Source: Parvibaculum sp.
GTDB lineage: Bacteria; Pseudomonadota; Alphaproteobacteria; Parvibaculales; Parvibaculaceae
Assembly: GCF_030694575.1 (NCBI RefSeq)
Contig: NZ_JAUYUS010000094.1
Location: 48,451 to 112,450 of the forward strand
Length of the DNA: 64,000 nt
Reading direction: 5' to 3'
Below the pieces are notes generated by a model. That model had not been told where the DNA came from. It was given only the letters and a program-made list of their open reading frames with translations, and made no database searches. Positions 1 through 8,546 of this stretch are shown here, in pieces; within the stretch, counting starts at the first letter, position 1, and every line of letters begins with the position of its first letter. The position numbers and the translations under genes are program-made.

Positions 1-313
1 AGTAGCGGCACTCGCCACAAGTCCATCCGAGCCAGGGAATGCCGACGCGCGCGCCGAGGGCGAGGGCGGCGACGCCTTCGCCCAGCGCGGCGACGCGGCC
101 GACGATCTCGTGGCCCGGCACGAGGGGGAGTTTCGGTTCGGGGAGTTCGCCGTCTACGACGTGAAGGTCGGTGCGGCAGACGCCGCAAGCCTCGACCTTG
201 ACCACGACCTCGCCGGGACCGGGATGCGGCACGGGAAGCTCCGCGAGACGCAGCGGCTTTCCCGGCGCATCGAGCAGCATGGCGCGCATGGTTTGCGGGA
301 GGGACGAGGACAT
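1..313 (-). CDS. Zinc-dependent alcohol dehydrogenase, N-terminal part (cut by window edge)
   Basis: About 104 codons from an ATG at 313 run off the left edge. The translation is the N-terminal GroES-like half of a medium-chain zinc alcohol dehydrogenase. It shows the catalytic-zinc cysteine in ACGVCRTDLH, the second-ligand block PGHEIVG, and the start of the structural-zinc loop at CGEC. The family oxidises alcohols or reduces aldehydes with NAD(P). The Rossmann domain lies outside the window, so cofactor and substrate cannot be judged. It is read away from the neighbouring transporter gene. Confidence 0.85.
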   Translation of the reverse strand, partial: MSSSLPQTMRAMLLDAPGKPLRLAELPVPHPGPGEVVVKVEACGVCRTDLHVVDGELPEPKLPLVPGHEIVGRVAALGEGVAALALGARVGIPWLGWTCGECRY

Positions 314-450
314 GGGCGGGCTCCTTTGCGGCTCATGTTTTCACAAAGGGAGCGGGTGTTCGAGGGCGATGACGGTGTCGCGGTCAGGCAGGTTTTTCAC
401 GCGGAGGGCGGAGGTGAAGTCCTTTAGTTCTCCCTCCTTTTCCTCGCTTA

Positions 451-580
451 CCCCTCCCCGAACGAGCTTGCTCTCTGACAAGCCCTTCGCATGGCTCAGG
501 GCGTTCGATGCTCGAAAAAGTCCGCCGGACTTTTTCGTTCGCTGACGCGAACCGCCTCTCACCCCACAGGGGGAGGGTGG
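451..580. repeat. Dispersed hairpin repeat, copy 1 (expanded)
   Basis: It begins with CCCCTCCCC and ends with GGGGGAGGGTGG, the same borders as the compact copies at 38427-38480 and 61627-61678. The interior is longer (about 110 bp) and contains a perfect palindrome. The borders are mutually complementary, so the unit can fold into an outer stem enclosing an inner stem. Confidence 0.6.
513..537. terminator. Perfect palindrome, possible bidirectional terminator
   Basis: Arms CGAAAAAGTCCG and CGGACTTTTTCG are separated by one base. The A/T run lies inside the arms, so either strand could give a terminator-like hairpin. It lies 106 bp past the stop of the minus-strand MFS gene. It may equally be just the core of the repeat that contains it. 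Confidence 0.4.
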
Positions 581-642
581 AAAGTCAAAGCCGTGCGGTC
601 CCGGCGGCGGGTGGAGATCAGCCGCCGGGAGATCGGCGCGGG

Positions 643-1977
643 CTATTTCAGGCCGTGCATGCGGGCGCGTTCGATGTCTTCTTTCAACGTCTTCGCGCCG
701 AGCAGGAAATGCACCGCCGCCCAGGGCCAGACCACCATGACGGTGAGGAGCGCGTAGCGGAGCGATTCACCGCCGAAGGACGGTGCGTAGAGATCGCTCA
801 CGAGCCCCACGGCCTGCGGGCCGAGGCCCATGCCGATCAGGTTGAGGATGAGAAAGAGGACGGCGGAAGCGACCGCGCGCATGCGCAGCACCACGAGCCC
901 CTGCGTCATGGCGAGGCTCGGCCCGATATAGGCGGCGCCCGCGAAAGCGGGGACCAGGAAGAAGAACAGCGCCCAGTACTTGTCGAAGGACAGATACATG
1001 GCAACGGCAAAGGGGAAGCAGACCGCCATGACGATCGCCACCACCCACATGTTCCAGCGCACATCGCGCTTGCCGTAACGGTCGGCGAGCCAGCTTGTGA
1101 GATAGGTGCCCGCACCGCCGACGAAGCCGATGATGAGGGCGAGCCAGGTGCCGATTTCGCCGGGCGACATCTGGAAGGAGCGGATGAGGAAGGCCGGTAT
1201 CCAGGTGACGCCCGCATAGCCGCCGAAGGCCGCAAGCGCACAGCCGAACGAGATATGACGGAAGGAACGCTGCGACCAGAGAAGGCGGAAGACCTCCATC
1301 ACTTTCGGTGCGTCGCCCGCGGCCTGCGCGGTGGTACCGTCCGCATGGCCGCGCTGCGGCTCCTTCAAGGTAAAGCGGACGAGGAGCGCGATGAGGAGGC
1401 CGGGCGCGCCGACGATGAAGAAAGCCGCGCGCCAGCCATACCACTGGCTGACCCAGCCGCCGACGAGGAAGCCGATCAGGATGCCGATATTGATGCCGAG
1501 CGAATAGATGCCCATGGCGGAGGCGCGCTTCTCCGGCGGGAACATGTCGGAGATCATGGAATGGGAGGGCGGGCTCGACCCGGCCTCGCCGATGCCGACG
1601 CCGATGCGCGCAAGCGCGAGCTGCGCGAAGTTGGTGACGAAGCCGCAGACGACCGTCATGCTGGAAAAGATGGTGAGCGCCAAGGCGACGATGTTGCGCC
1701 GGTTGGACCGATCCGCCCACATGGCGATCGGCACGCCGAGCGTCGCGTAGAAAATCGCGAAGGTGATGCCGGAGAGAAAGCCGAGTTGCGTGTCGTTGAG
1801 CCCGAGATCGTGCTTTATCGGCTCGAGCAGGATCGCGAGGATCTGCCGGTCCACGTAGTTCGCCGTATAGGCGACCATCAGTACAAAGAGAGCATAATTG
1901 CGGTAGGCGGGCGTGAAGCCCGTGGACGGCGCGAGGCCGGTGGCGGCACCGCTGACGGCGCCCGCACGGTCGGTCAT
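643..1977 (-). CDS. MFS transporter, Spinster-like
   Basis: A 444-residue major facilitator with about 12 hydrophobic segments. It has the loop 2-3 motif form GVPIAMWADRSNRRN and a charged C-terminal tail. An early segment, ANYVDRQILAILLEPIK, matches the conserved N-terminal segment of the Spinster-like MFS subgroup common in sphingomonads and related alphaproteobacteria. The substrate is unknown; members often sit near genes for lipophilic or aromatic compounds. The start is an ATG at 1977 preceded by a purine-rich stretch. It is monocistronic between a repeat region and the divergent DNA-repair genes. Confidence 0.85.
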   Translation of the reverse strand: MTDRAGAVSGAATGLAPSTGFTPAYRNYALFVLMVAYTANYVDRQILAILLEPIKHDLGLNDTQLGFLSGITFAIFYATLGVPIAMWADRSNRRNIVALALTIFSSMTVVCGFVTNFAQLALARIGVGIGEAGSSPPSHSMISDMFPPEKRASAMGIYSLGINIGILIGFLVGGWVSQWYGWRAAFFIVGAPGLLIALLVRFTLKEPQRGHADGTTAQAAGDAPKVMEVFRLLWSQRSFRHISFGCALAAFGGYAGVTWIPAFLIRSFQMSPGEIGTWLALIIGFVGGAGTYLTSWLADRYGKRDVRWNMWVVAIVMAVCFPFAVAMYLSFDKYWALFFFLVPAFAGAAYIGPSLAMTQGLVVLRMRAVASAVLFLILNLIGMGLGPQAVGLVSDLYAPSFGGESLRYALLTVMVVWPWAAVHFLLGAKTLKEDIERARMHGLK

Positions 1978-2224
1978 ACTTTCCTCCCCTCCCGGCCGGA
2001 CGCATCCCGCCGGATAATTCCCGATAAATGTTTCTTGTTTCCCGTTGCGGCGAAGCCTAGCAGCGGCGGCGGGGAACTCAAACCGCGCAAACGGGTAAGC
2101 CGATCATAATCATGTGAGGGAGAACGCCATTCGTGACGGCTGCGTCACCGTTGGGATTCGGCGCGAAAGGGTCATGTCCGATTTTGGCGAGCGAAGATGT
2201 TCCCGCCGTCCTAGACTGCCTCTC

Positions 2225-3700
2225 ATGAAACACGCACTCGACATGGACCCCGTCCCCTATCCGCTCGACCAGGACGCCTGCTACCGCGCCATCATGGCGA
2301 AGGATGCACGCTTCGACGGGCGGTTTTTCGTCTGCGTCTCGACGACGGGCATCTATTGCCGTCCGGTCTGTCCGGCGCGCGTGCCGAAGCGGCAGCACTG
2401 CACCTTCGTGCCGAGCGCCGCCGCCGCAGAAGCGGCGGGCTTTCGCTCGTGCCTGCGCTGCCGCCCGGAAACGGCACCGGGCACGCCCGCCTGGAGCGGC
2501 ACGGCGGCAACCGTTTCGCGCGCGCTGCGGCTGATCGAGGAAGGCGCGCTGGACGAAGGACGGCTCGAAGACCTTGCCGCGCGGCTCGGCCTCGGCGAGC
2601 GCCAGCTTCGCCGGCTCTTTCTCGCGCATGTCGGCGCGGGGCCGCAGGCTGTCGCCGCGAACCGCCGCCTGCTGACCGCAAAACAGCTCATCAGCGACAC
2701 GGCGATGCCGCTCGCGGAAGTCGCCTTCGCGGCCGGCTACCAGAGCCTGCGACGGTTCAACGACGCGATCCTGAACGCCTATGGCGTGGCGCCGGGCGAA
2801 ATCCGCCGCGCCTCCGAGAAGCAGGCCGGCGGCTCCATCCGCATTCGGCTCGGCTATCGCCCGCCTTTCGATTTCGACAGCGTGCTCGGCTATCTCTCGT
2901 CGCGCGCGCTGCCCGGCGTCGAGAGCGTGACGGCGGGGCGCTATGCGCGCAGTTTCAACCTCGGCGGCGTCAAGGGCCTCATCACCGTGGCGCCCGCCGC
3001 CACGGGCCGCGCGCTCGACGCGCGCATCGTGACGCTCGACACGAAGGCGGGGCGCGTTCCCGTTCGCGCCATCGCGGCGCGGCTGCGGCGCCTGTTCGAC
3101 CTCGACGCGGAACCCGGCGCCATCGCCGCCGCCTTCGCGGACGACCCGCTGATCGGCCCCCGCCTCGCGCGGGCACCCGGACTGCGCGTGCCCGGCGCCT
3201 TCGACGGCTTCGAACTCGCGGTGCGCGCCGTGCTCGGCCAGCAGATTTCGGTGAAGGGCGCGACCACCATCGCGGGGCGCATCGTCAACCGGCTCGGCGA
3301 GAAGGTGTCGACGGAGGAGCCCGGCATCACGCATTTCTTTCCCGCGCCGCGCGCCCTCGCCCGCGCCGATCTTTCCGGTCTCGGCCTGACGGGGGGACGC
3401 ATCGCGACACTGAAGTCGCTCGCGCAGGCGGTCGCTTCCGGCGCACTCGACTTCACGCCGCGCGAAAGCCTCGAGGCGAAGCTTGCCGAACTGACGGCGC
3501 TGCCCGGCATCGGCGAATGGACGGCGCATTACGTGGCGTTGCGCGCGCTGGGGGAACCGGATGCCTTTCCGGCGTCCGACCTCGGGCTGCGCAAGGCGGC
3601 GGGCAAGGGCGAGCCGGTTTCGACACGGGAGCTGGAACGGATGGCCGAAAGCTGGCGCCCCTGGCGCGGCTATGCGGCGCTGGCGCTCTGGACGATTTGA
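2225..3700 (+). CDS. Ada-type regulator fused to AlkA-type 3-methyladenine DNA glycosylase
   Basis: About 491 residues in three modules. Residues ~10-75 form the Ada zinc/methyl-acceptor domain, with cysteines in YCRPVC, HC and SCLRC. Residues ~90-190 are an AraC-type helix-turn-helix domain. The rest is an AlkA glycosylase with an HhH motif (LPGIGEWTA) and the catalytic Asp in PASDLGL. The protein should sense methylphosphotriesters, activate the adaptive response and excise alkylated purines. The ATG at 2225 is preferred because the Ada domain follows directly; an upstream in-frame extension to 2114 looks non-coding. ogt follows 12 bp downstream, so the two probably form an operon. Confidence 0.9.
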   Translation: MKHALDMDPVPYPLDQDACYRAIMAKDARFDGRFFVCVSTTGIYCRPVCPARVPKRQHCTFVPSAAAAEAAGFRSCLRCRPETAPGTPAWSGTAATVSRALRLIEEGALDEGRLEDLAARLGLGERQLRRLFLAHVGAGPQAVAANRRLLTAKQLISDTAMPLAEVAFAAGYQSLRRFNDAILNAYGVAPGEIRRASEKQAGGSIRIRLGYRPPFDFDSVLGYLSSRALPGVESVTAGRYARSFNLGGVKGLITVAPAATGRALDARIVTLDTKAGRVPVRAIAARLRRLFDLDAEPGAIAAAFADDPLIGPRLARAPGLRVPGAFDGFELAVRAVLGQQISVKGATTIAGRIVNRLGEKVSTEEPGITHFFPAPRALARADLSGLGLTGGRIATLKSLAQAVASGALDFTPRESLEAKLAELTALPGIGEWTAHYVALRALGEPDAFPASDLGLRKAAGKGEPVSTRELERMAESWRPWRGYAALALWTI

Positions 3701-3712
3701 AGGAGAGAACCC

Positions 3713-4228
3713 ATGAAACTGCCCGACGACATTTCACTCGCCACCGCGACGCTCGACACACCGATCGGCCGGCTGCGCCTCGCCGCCACCGATGGGGGGC
3801 TGGCGATGGTGGTTTTTCCGAACCAGAAGGACATGGCCTTTCCGAAGCGCGAGGGAAGCGCCGCCGCGCGCAAGCATCTCGCGGCGGGGATCAAGGCACT
3901 CGATCGCTATTTCGAGGGCAAGCAGAAGACGTTCGACGAGGTCGTGCTCGCGCCCGCCGGCACGCCCTTCCAGATGAGCGTGTGGAAGGCGCTTGCGCGC
4001 ATCCCCTTCGGCGAAACGCGCAGCTATGCCGATGTCGCGCGGGAGATCGGCAATCCGAAAGGCATGCGCGCGGTGGGCCTCGCCAATGGCCGCAATCCGA
4101 TTCCCGTCATCGTGCCGTGCCACCGCGTGATCGGCGCCAACGGTTCGCTCACCGGTTTCGGCGGCGGGCTGCCGACCAAGAAATGGCTGCTCGAATTCGA
4201 GGGCATCGGCACGCCACGTCTTGTCTGA
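3713..4228 (+). CDS. ogt: Methylated-DNA--protein-cysteine methyltransferase
   Basis: A 171-residue suicide repair protein that moves O6-alkyl groups from guanine to its own cysteine. The active-site block IPVIVPCHRVIG and the downstream GFGGGLPTKKWLL are intact. The helix-turn-helix region KALARIPFGETRSYADVA is also visible. An AAGGAG Shine-Dalgarno sits just before the ATG. It follows the Ada/AlkA fusion by 12 bp, so the two genes together provide sensing and repair of alkylation damage. Confidence 0.95.
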   Translation: MKLPDDISLATATLDTPIGRLRLAATDGGLAMVVFPNQKDMAFPKREGSAAARKHLAAGIKALDRYFEGKQKTFDEVVLAPAGTPFQMSVWKALARIPFGETRSYADVAREIGNPKGMRAVGLANGRNPIPVIVPCHRVIGANGSLTGFGGGLPTKKWLLEFEGIGTPRLV

Positions 4229-4354
4229 TGCCGAAGCCCGCGCATGACCCTGAATGACACAGCCTGAAAATGCCGTGCGCGGAGAACTTACCTCCGGCTG
4301 CAAATCGCGCTAGGCTTGCCCGATGCGGGGGCATGCTTGACGTGGAGGAATTGA

Positions 4355-4534
4355 ATGTTCGGCAATGGCTATGGCGGCATACTCGGCATCCTGATCCTGG
4401 TCGCGGATATTTATGCGATCGTGCGCATTGCACAGAGCGGCGCGGAACCCATGTGGAAGGCGATCTGGATCGTCATCGTCATCCTCCTGCCGGTACTCGG
4501 CCTGATCCTCTGGTTCTTTTTCGGTCCCAAATAA
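4355..4534 (+). CDS. Small membrane protein with PLD-nuclease N-terminal (PLDc_N) type domain
   Basis: A 59-residue ORF with two hydrophobic segments (about residues 8-26 and 36-56). The motif WKAIWIVIVILLPVLGLILW fits the PLDc_N family of small membrane proteins. A GGAGG ribosome site lies at 4344-4348, before the ATG. The gene is shorter than usual gene-finder limits but has coherent codon usage and a stop right after FFFGPK. Its function is not known. Confidence 0.75.
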   Translation: MFGNGYGGILGILILVADIYAIVRIAQSGAEPMWKAIWIVIVILLPVLGLILWFFFGPK

Positions 4535-4609
4535 CGCAAGCGCCGGTTTCGTCCGTCCGCCCACGGCATAAAGCCGCGGCCGGGCGGTCATTTCATATGA
4601 GAGGACAAC

Positions 4610-4900
4610 ATGCGGTTTCAGGATTTTCTAAGCTTCGAGAAGATGATCGCCGGCGACATCGTCCGGTTTCTCTACTGGCTCGGGATCGTCATCATCCTGC
4701 TGTTCGGCTTTGGCACCATCGCCGGCTCGATCAACACGATGAGCTACAATGCCGGGCTCGGGCTGCTGCAGCTCTTCGTGGGGCTGGTGGGGATCGCCTT
4801 CGGCGTTATCCTCTGGCGCGTGGTGTGCGAGATCTATCTCATTTTCGTCGCGATGAACGACAAGCTCGGACAGATCAGGGACAAGCTGCCCGGCGCCTGA
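4610..4900 (+). CDS. DUF4282 family membrane protein
   Basis: A 96-residue protein with two predicted transmembrane helices (about 18-40 and 50-75) and a short charged tail. The start RFQDFLSFEKMI and the block LWRVVCEIYLIFVAMNDKL match the DUF4282 pattern. A GAGG ribosome site precedes the ATG. It is probably co-transcribed with the small membrane protein 75 bp upstream. Function unknown. Confidence 0.8.
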   Translation: MRFQDFLSFEKMIAGDIVRFLYWLGIVIILLFGFGTIAGSINTMSYNAGLGLLQLFVGLVGIAFGVILWRVVCEIYLIFVAMNDKLGQIRDKLPGA

Positions 4901-4916
4901 GCCAGAGCACTTACCC

Positions 4917-5564
4917 TCAAAGCAGGGCAGCGAGCGGCACGGCGCCTCCGCGCGGCAAGGCACGCACGGGAACGCCGGCCGCAAAACGCGCGATCGTTTC
5001 CGCCGTTTCCTCGAGCGGCACGGGGCCCGCGGTGCTTTCGCTGACCACGATGACGCGCGGCAGGAGCTTTTCCGCGCGCATCACGGCGAGCGTTGTCAGC
5101 GTGTGACTGATCGTGCCGAGATAGGCGCCGACGACGAGGACGGGGGCGATGCCGGTTTTCGCGTCGAGCGCCTTCATCCAGTCGAGGACGGTGTGCGCCG
5201 CGTCGAGCGGCACCATGAGGCCGCCCACCCCTTCGATGACGAGGGGGCCGGGCTTCGCGGCGGCGGCCACGCATTCTTCCACGAGTTCATCGAAATCGAT
5301 TTCGCGGCCCTCGCGCTTCGCCGCCATGTCGGGCGACAGCGGTTCGCGAAAGCGCCAGCGCGAGACGAGGCCGGCGTTTTCATAAGTCACCTTCTCGCCC
5401 ATGGCGGCGAGGAGATGCGCGGGATCGCTGTCCGGGAAGGTCTTCTCGTCGAGGCCGCTCACCAGCGGTTTCAGCGCGCGGGCCTTCAACTCGCGCGTCA
5501 ACATGGCGGAGACATAGGTCTTGCCGATTTCGGTGCCGGAAGAGGTGACGAAGACAGGGAGCAT
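4917..5564 (-). CDS. bioD: Dethiobiotin synthase
   Basis: A 215-residue P-loop enzyme that closes the ureido ring of dethiobiotin from DAPA, CO2 and ATP. The N-terminal ATP loop TSSGTEIGKTYVSA and the EGVGGLMVPLD block are typical. Its ATG directly abuts the stop codon of bioF with no gap, so translation is probably coupled and the two form an operon read leftward. The gene is convergent with the DUF4282 gene. Confidence 0.93.
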   Translation of the reverse strand: MLPVFVTSSGTEIGKTYVSAMLTRELKARALKPLVSGLDEKTFPDSDPAHLLAAMGEKVTYENAGLVSRWRFREPLSPDMAAKREGREIDFDELVEECVAAAAKPGPLVIEGVGGLMVPLDAAHTVLDWMKALDAKTGIAPVLVVGAYLGTISHTLTTLAVMRAEKLLPRVIVVSESTAGPVPLEETAETIARFAAGVPVRALPRGGAVPLAALL

Positions 5565-6752
5565 CTATTCGGCGGCCCGGCGCTGGAGTATCCGTTCACG
5601 GACGATTGCCGCGAGGCGCGCAATGTCCGCGTCGTCATGTTCCGCCGTGAAGGTGAAACGGAGGCGGGCGGTGCCTTCGGGCACGGTGGGCGGGCGGATG
5701 CCGGTGACGAGGTAGCCTTCGGCCTGCAGCAGGGCGGAGGCCGCGAGCGTCGCTTCCGCGTCGCCGAGGATCAGCGGCACGATGGGGCTCACCGGATCGG
5801 CCAAGCCGAGCGCGCGGGCGAAGCTTCGCGCCTTCTCGACGGGGCGCCTGCAGTAGTCGGGGTTCGCGCGGATGAATTCGAGCGCAGCGAGCGCGGCGGC
5901 GACCGTTCCGGGCGGCAGGCCGGTCGAATAGATGAGCGTGCGGGCGCGGGTGCGGATGAGGTCGACCACCGGCTTCGACGCGCAGAGATAGCCGCCATAG
6001 GCGCCGATCGCTTTCGACAGGGTGCCCATCTGCAGCGGCACCGCCGCCTTGGCGTCGCCCATGAAGCTGGAGCCGCGATTGTCGCGGCCGACGACGCCGA
6101 TGCCATGCGCGTCGTCCGTCATAAGCCAGGCGTCGTGGCGCGCGGCGAGGAGGCCGAGCTCCCTGACCGGCGCGGCGTCGCCGTCCATGCTGAAAATGCC
6201 GTCGGTGAGGATGAGGCAATGTTTCGCCGCGCCGCGATGCGTGGCGAGGAGCTCTTCCAGATGCGCGAGGTCGTTGTGACGGAAGATCGCAACGCGGGCG
6301 CCGGAGAGTTTCGAGCCCGAGAGCAGGCAGGCATGGGAGAGTTCGTCGGCGAGGATGAGATCGCCCTCGCGGACGAGCGCGGGAACGATGCCCATGTTCG
6401 CCATGTAGCCGGAGCCGAAGACGACGCAGTCTTCAGTCTGCTTGAAATCGGCGAGGCTCGCCTCCAGTTCGGCGAAGAGCGGGTGGTTACCGCTGACGAG
6501 GCGCGACGCGCCGGAGCCGGCGCCGTAAAGCTCGGTCGCGGCGATGGCGGCGCGCTTCACGTCCGGGTGCTGCGAGAGATTGAGGTAGTCGTTGCAGCAG
6601 AATGAAATGAGGCGGCGGCCATCCCGCCAGGCGACGGCGCCTTCGCGGCGGTCCGTCTCGACCAGATGACGGCGAAGCGCCTGCGCCTCCAGCGCGTCGA
6701 GCTTTTCGCGCGCGAAGCTGTCGAGCGTTTCCACCGGCGATTTCGGGGCCAT
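5565..6752 (-). CDS. bioF: 8-amino-7-oxononanoate synthase
   Basis: A 395-residue PLP enzyme that condenses pimeloyl thioester with alanine in biotin synthesis. It shows the cofactor regions DDAHGIGVVG and the Schiff-base lysine in MGTLSKAIGAYGG. The ATG at 6752 has a GAGGAG ribosome site; an upstream in-frame start at 6806 would add 18 unlikely residues. bioD is fused end to end behind it. Confidence 0.94.
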   Translation of the reverse strand: MAPKSPVETLDSFAREKLDALEAQALRRHLVETDRREGAVAWRDGRRLISFCCNDYLNLSQHPDVKRAAIAATELYGAGSGASRLVSGNHPLFAELEASLADFKQTEDCVVFGSGYMANMGIVPALVREGDLILADELSHACLLSGSKLSGARVAIFRHNDLAHLEELLATHRGAAKHCLILTDGIFSMDGDAAPVRELGLLAARHDAWLMTDDAHGIGVVGRDNRGSSFMGDAKAAVPLQMGTLSKAIGAYGGYLCASKPVVDLIRTRARTLIYSTGLPPGTVAAALAALEFIRANPDYCRRPVEKARSFARALGLADPVSPIVPLILGDAEATLAASALLQAEGYLVTGIRPPTVPEGTARLRFTFTAEHDDADIARLAAIVRERILQRRAAE

Positions 6753-6823
6753 TGCCTCACTCCTCGTTCGAGAGGAGGTATGGGCCGCGCGGGAGGCACC
6801 GCGCAAGCCCTTTCTGGATGCGG

Positions 6824-7702
6824 CTAAAAGCTGCTTGTTTTCAAGAGGATGCGGGAGCTGGCCGCGAACAGGGCGCCGGGCTCCACGCCGGGCGAGGCGG
6901 GCTTTTCGACGCTCCGGTAGGCATTGGCGAAGAGCTCTTCGGCGGCCGCGATTTCCGCCGCCATGTCCTCGTGCTTGGAGCCGAGCTTCGGCAGGAGCTC
7001 CTTGGCACGGCGCTCGGCGACCTTCCAGAAGCCGTAGCCGTCGATCCAGGCTTCGTCGGTGCCGGCCGGCGAGACGGCGGCGTCATACTGCTTCGCCGCG
7101 CGGTCGAACATGTCAGCCATCAGCGCCGCATCGATGGAGAGGGGATCGAACTTGCCCTTGGGGGCCTTTTTCGCCGCCGCGTCGAGAGCGGCATAAACCT
7201 TCTCCACCGCCGCCATCACTTCTTCCTTCGGCGCGTCGCCAAGGGCCAGATCGACGGCGTTCGTCATGTCGTCCATGAAGGGCCTGACGCGCTGCTTTTC
7301 AAAGACGGGTTCGAGGTCGACATACACTTCCGAAATCGGGTGGGCGAACATTTCGCCCGCGGCGGAGCGGCCGCCTTCGACATCGAGCATGGCGGCGCCC
7401 GCGAGGTAATGGGCGCGGATGATGTCGAGCGCGGAAATAAAGAGCGCCGGGTTCTTCGCCGCCGCGGCCGGGTCGATGCCGCCCTCGCCGCCTTCTCCGC
7501 CTTCGCCACCCTCGCCGCCTTCACCGCCCTCTCCCTCGCCGGCCTGGGCCATCAGGAAGGTGCCAGGGGCATCCTTGCCGAGCTTGGCGCCTTCGGCGCC
7601 GTCATGCGATGCTGTGGCGCTCGCCATTCCGCTCACGGCGCTCGATGCCGCGATCAGGGCGGCGGCGCTGATACTGGTCCAGAGTTTTGTGCGGTATTTC
7701 AT
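6824..7702 (-). CDS. Secreted protein of unknown function with Gly-Gly-Glu repeat
   Basis: A 292-residue protein with an N-terminal signal peptide (about residues 1-32, ending SATA). A repeat of GGE units follows at residues 55-75, then a helical acidic/alanine-rich domain. I recognise no catalytic motif. It is transcribed divergently from the PiuC-type dioxygenase gene and shares a 97-bp intergenic region containing a palindrome at 7767-7781. This suggests, but does not show, an iron-linked role. It is probably periplasmic. Confidence 0.75.
   Translation of the reverse strand: MKYRTKLWTSISAAALIAASSAVSGMASATASHDGAEGAKLGKDAPGTFLMAQAGEGEGGEGGEGGEGGEGGEGGIDPAAAAKNPALFISALDIIRAHYLAGAAMLDVEGGRSAAGEMFAHPISEVYVDLEPVFEKQRVRPFMDDMTNAVDLALGDAPKEEVMAAVEKVYAALDAAAKKAPKGKFDPLSIDAALMADMFDRAAKQYDAAVSPAGTDEAWIDGYGFWKVAERRAKELLPKLGSKHEDMAAEIAAAEELFANAYRSVEKPASPGVEPGALFAASSRILLKTSSF
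7478..7540 (-). repeat. In-gene 9-bp tandem repeat encoding Gly-Gly-Glu
   Basis: About six successive 9-bp units inside the secreted-protein gene encode GEGGEGGEG-type sequence. Codon choice varies slightly between units (GAG with differing glycine codons). The tract could change length by slippage without losing the reading frame. Confidence 0.8.
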
Positions 7703-7766
7703 CGGCGTCCCTCGTCAAGCGTGCGGCCTTTTGCGGTATCGACGTTTAGCGCGGCTGCCTTTATTT

Positions 7767-7781
7767 TGCAAACGCTTTGCA
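7767..7781. promoter_or_regulatory. 15-bp palindrome between divergent genes, possible metal-regulator site
   Basis: TGCAAA, CGC, TTTGCA is a perfect inverted repeat 18 bp before the piuC start and 65 bp from the secreted-protein start. The TGCAAA half-sites resemble Fur/Mur-type sites described in alphaproteobacteria. The assignment is an inference from the match and from the iron-dependent enzyme next to it. Confidence 0.45.
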
Positions 7782-7799
7782 TTTGCATGGAAACCTGAA

Positions 7800-8459
7800 T
7801 TGTTTATCCAGATCGCAGACGTGCTGACGGCGGCCGATCTCCGGCTCGCCAATACGGTCTTCGCCCAGAAGGACGCTTTCGAGAGCGGCGCACGGACGGC
7901 GGGCCGGATTGCCAAGACCGTCAAGAACAACGAGCAGGCAAAACCCACGGGCCTTGCCGCCGACCTGACCACGCTGATCGAAAAGCGGCTGATGAAAAAC
8001 GACGTCTTCCGGACCGCCGCGCGGCCGAAGGCGTTCATCCGCCTGCTCCTGTCGCGCTATACGGCGGGCATGCAGTACGGCCTCCATTCCGACGATGCCT
8101 TCATGGACGGCCAGCGGGTCGACCTTTCTTTCACGCTTTTCCTCGCTCCGCCCGGGACTTACGAGGGGGGCGAGTTGATCGTGGAGGAGCCGTCCGGCGA
8201 GCGGCTGGTGAAGCTCGAAGCGGGCTCGCTGGTGCTCTACCCCTCGGCGACGCTGCACCGGGTGGCGGAAGTGACGAAGGGCGAGCGGCGGGCCGCCGTG
8301 GGCTGGATCCGGAGCCTTGTCAGGAGCGCGGAGGACCGCGAAACGCTCTTCGACGTGGCGCTGGCGCTGCGTCAGGCGGAGGCGGCGGGCGACCGAGCGC
8401 TGACCGACCGGCTGCTCAAGATACAGGGCTCGCTGCTGAGGCGGTGGGGGGAAGATTAG
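7800..8459 (+). CDS. piuC: Fe(II)/2-oxoglutarate-dependent PKHD-type hydroxylase (PiuC/YbiX family)
   Basis: A 219-residue member of the PKHD dioxygenase family, often found with siderophore receptors. Iron ligands are visible in YGLHSDDAF (His, Asp) and in the late histidine of SATLHRVAEV. The 2-oxoglutarate-binding Arg is probably in GERRAAVGWIRS. The start is inferred as TTG at 7800 because the family begins with a short F-x-I-x-D-V-L-type segment and no in-frame ATG fits. The upstream extension is only antisense sequence of the divergent gene. Confidence 0.85.
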   Translation: MFIQIADVLTAADLRLANTVFAQKDAFESGARTAGRIAKTVKNNEQAKPTGLAADLTTLIEKRLMKNDVFRTAARPKAFIRLLLSRYTAGMQYGLHSDDAFMDGQRVDLSFTLFLAPPGTYEGGELIVEEPSGERLVKLEAGSLVLYPSATLHRVAEVTKGERRAAVGWIRSLVRSAEDRETLFDVALALRQAEAAGDRALTDRLLKIQGSLLRRWGED

Positions 8460-8546
8460 AGGGTATAGCGCCCCAATCTTGCATTGCGGGGCGAGCCGCC
8501 TATGCTGCCCCGAACGTTCCGACCGGCCACAGAGTGATGCTTGCCC

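Larger units (their letters stand above)
314..642. other. Gene-free stretch with a dispersed repeat
   Basis: No credible gene is seen between the alcohol dehydrogenase start and the MFS stop. The stretch holds a degenerate copy of a dispersed hairpin repeat (451-580) with a perfect 12-bp-arm palindrome inside it (513-537). The open frames crossing here are short and have no recognisable domain. Confidence 0.6.

Noticed and set aside
2356..4257. A long open frame overlapping the Ada/AlkA fusion and ogt in another frame
   Set aside because: Arg-rich, no motif, and it crosses two well-supported genes.
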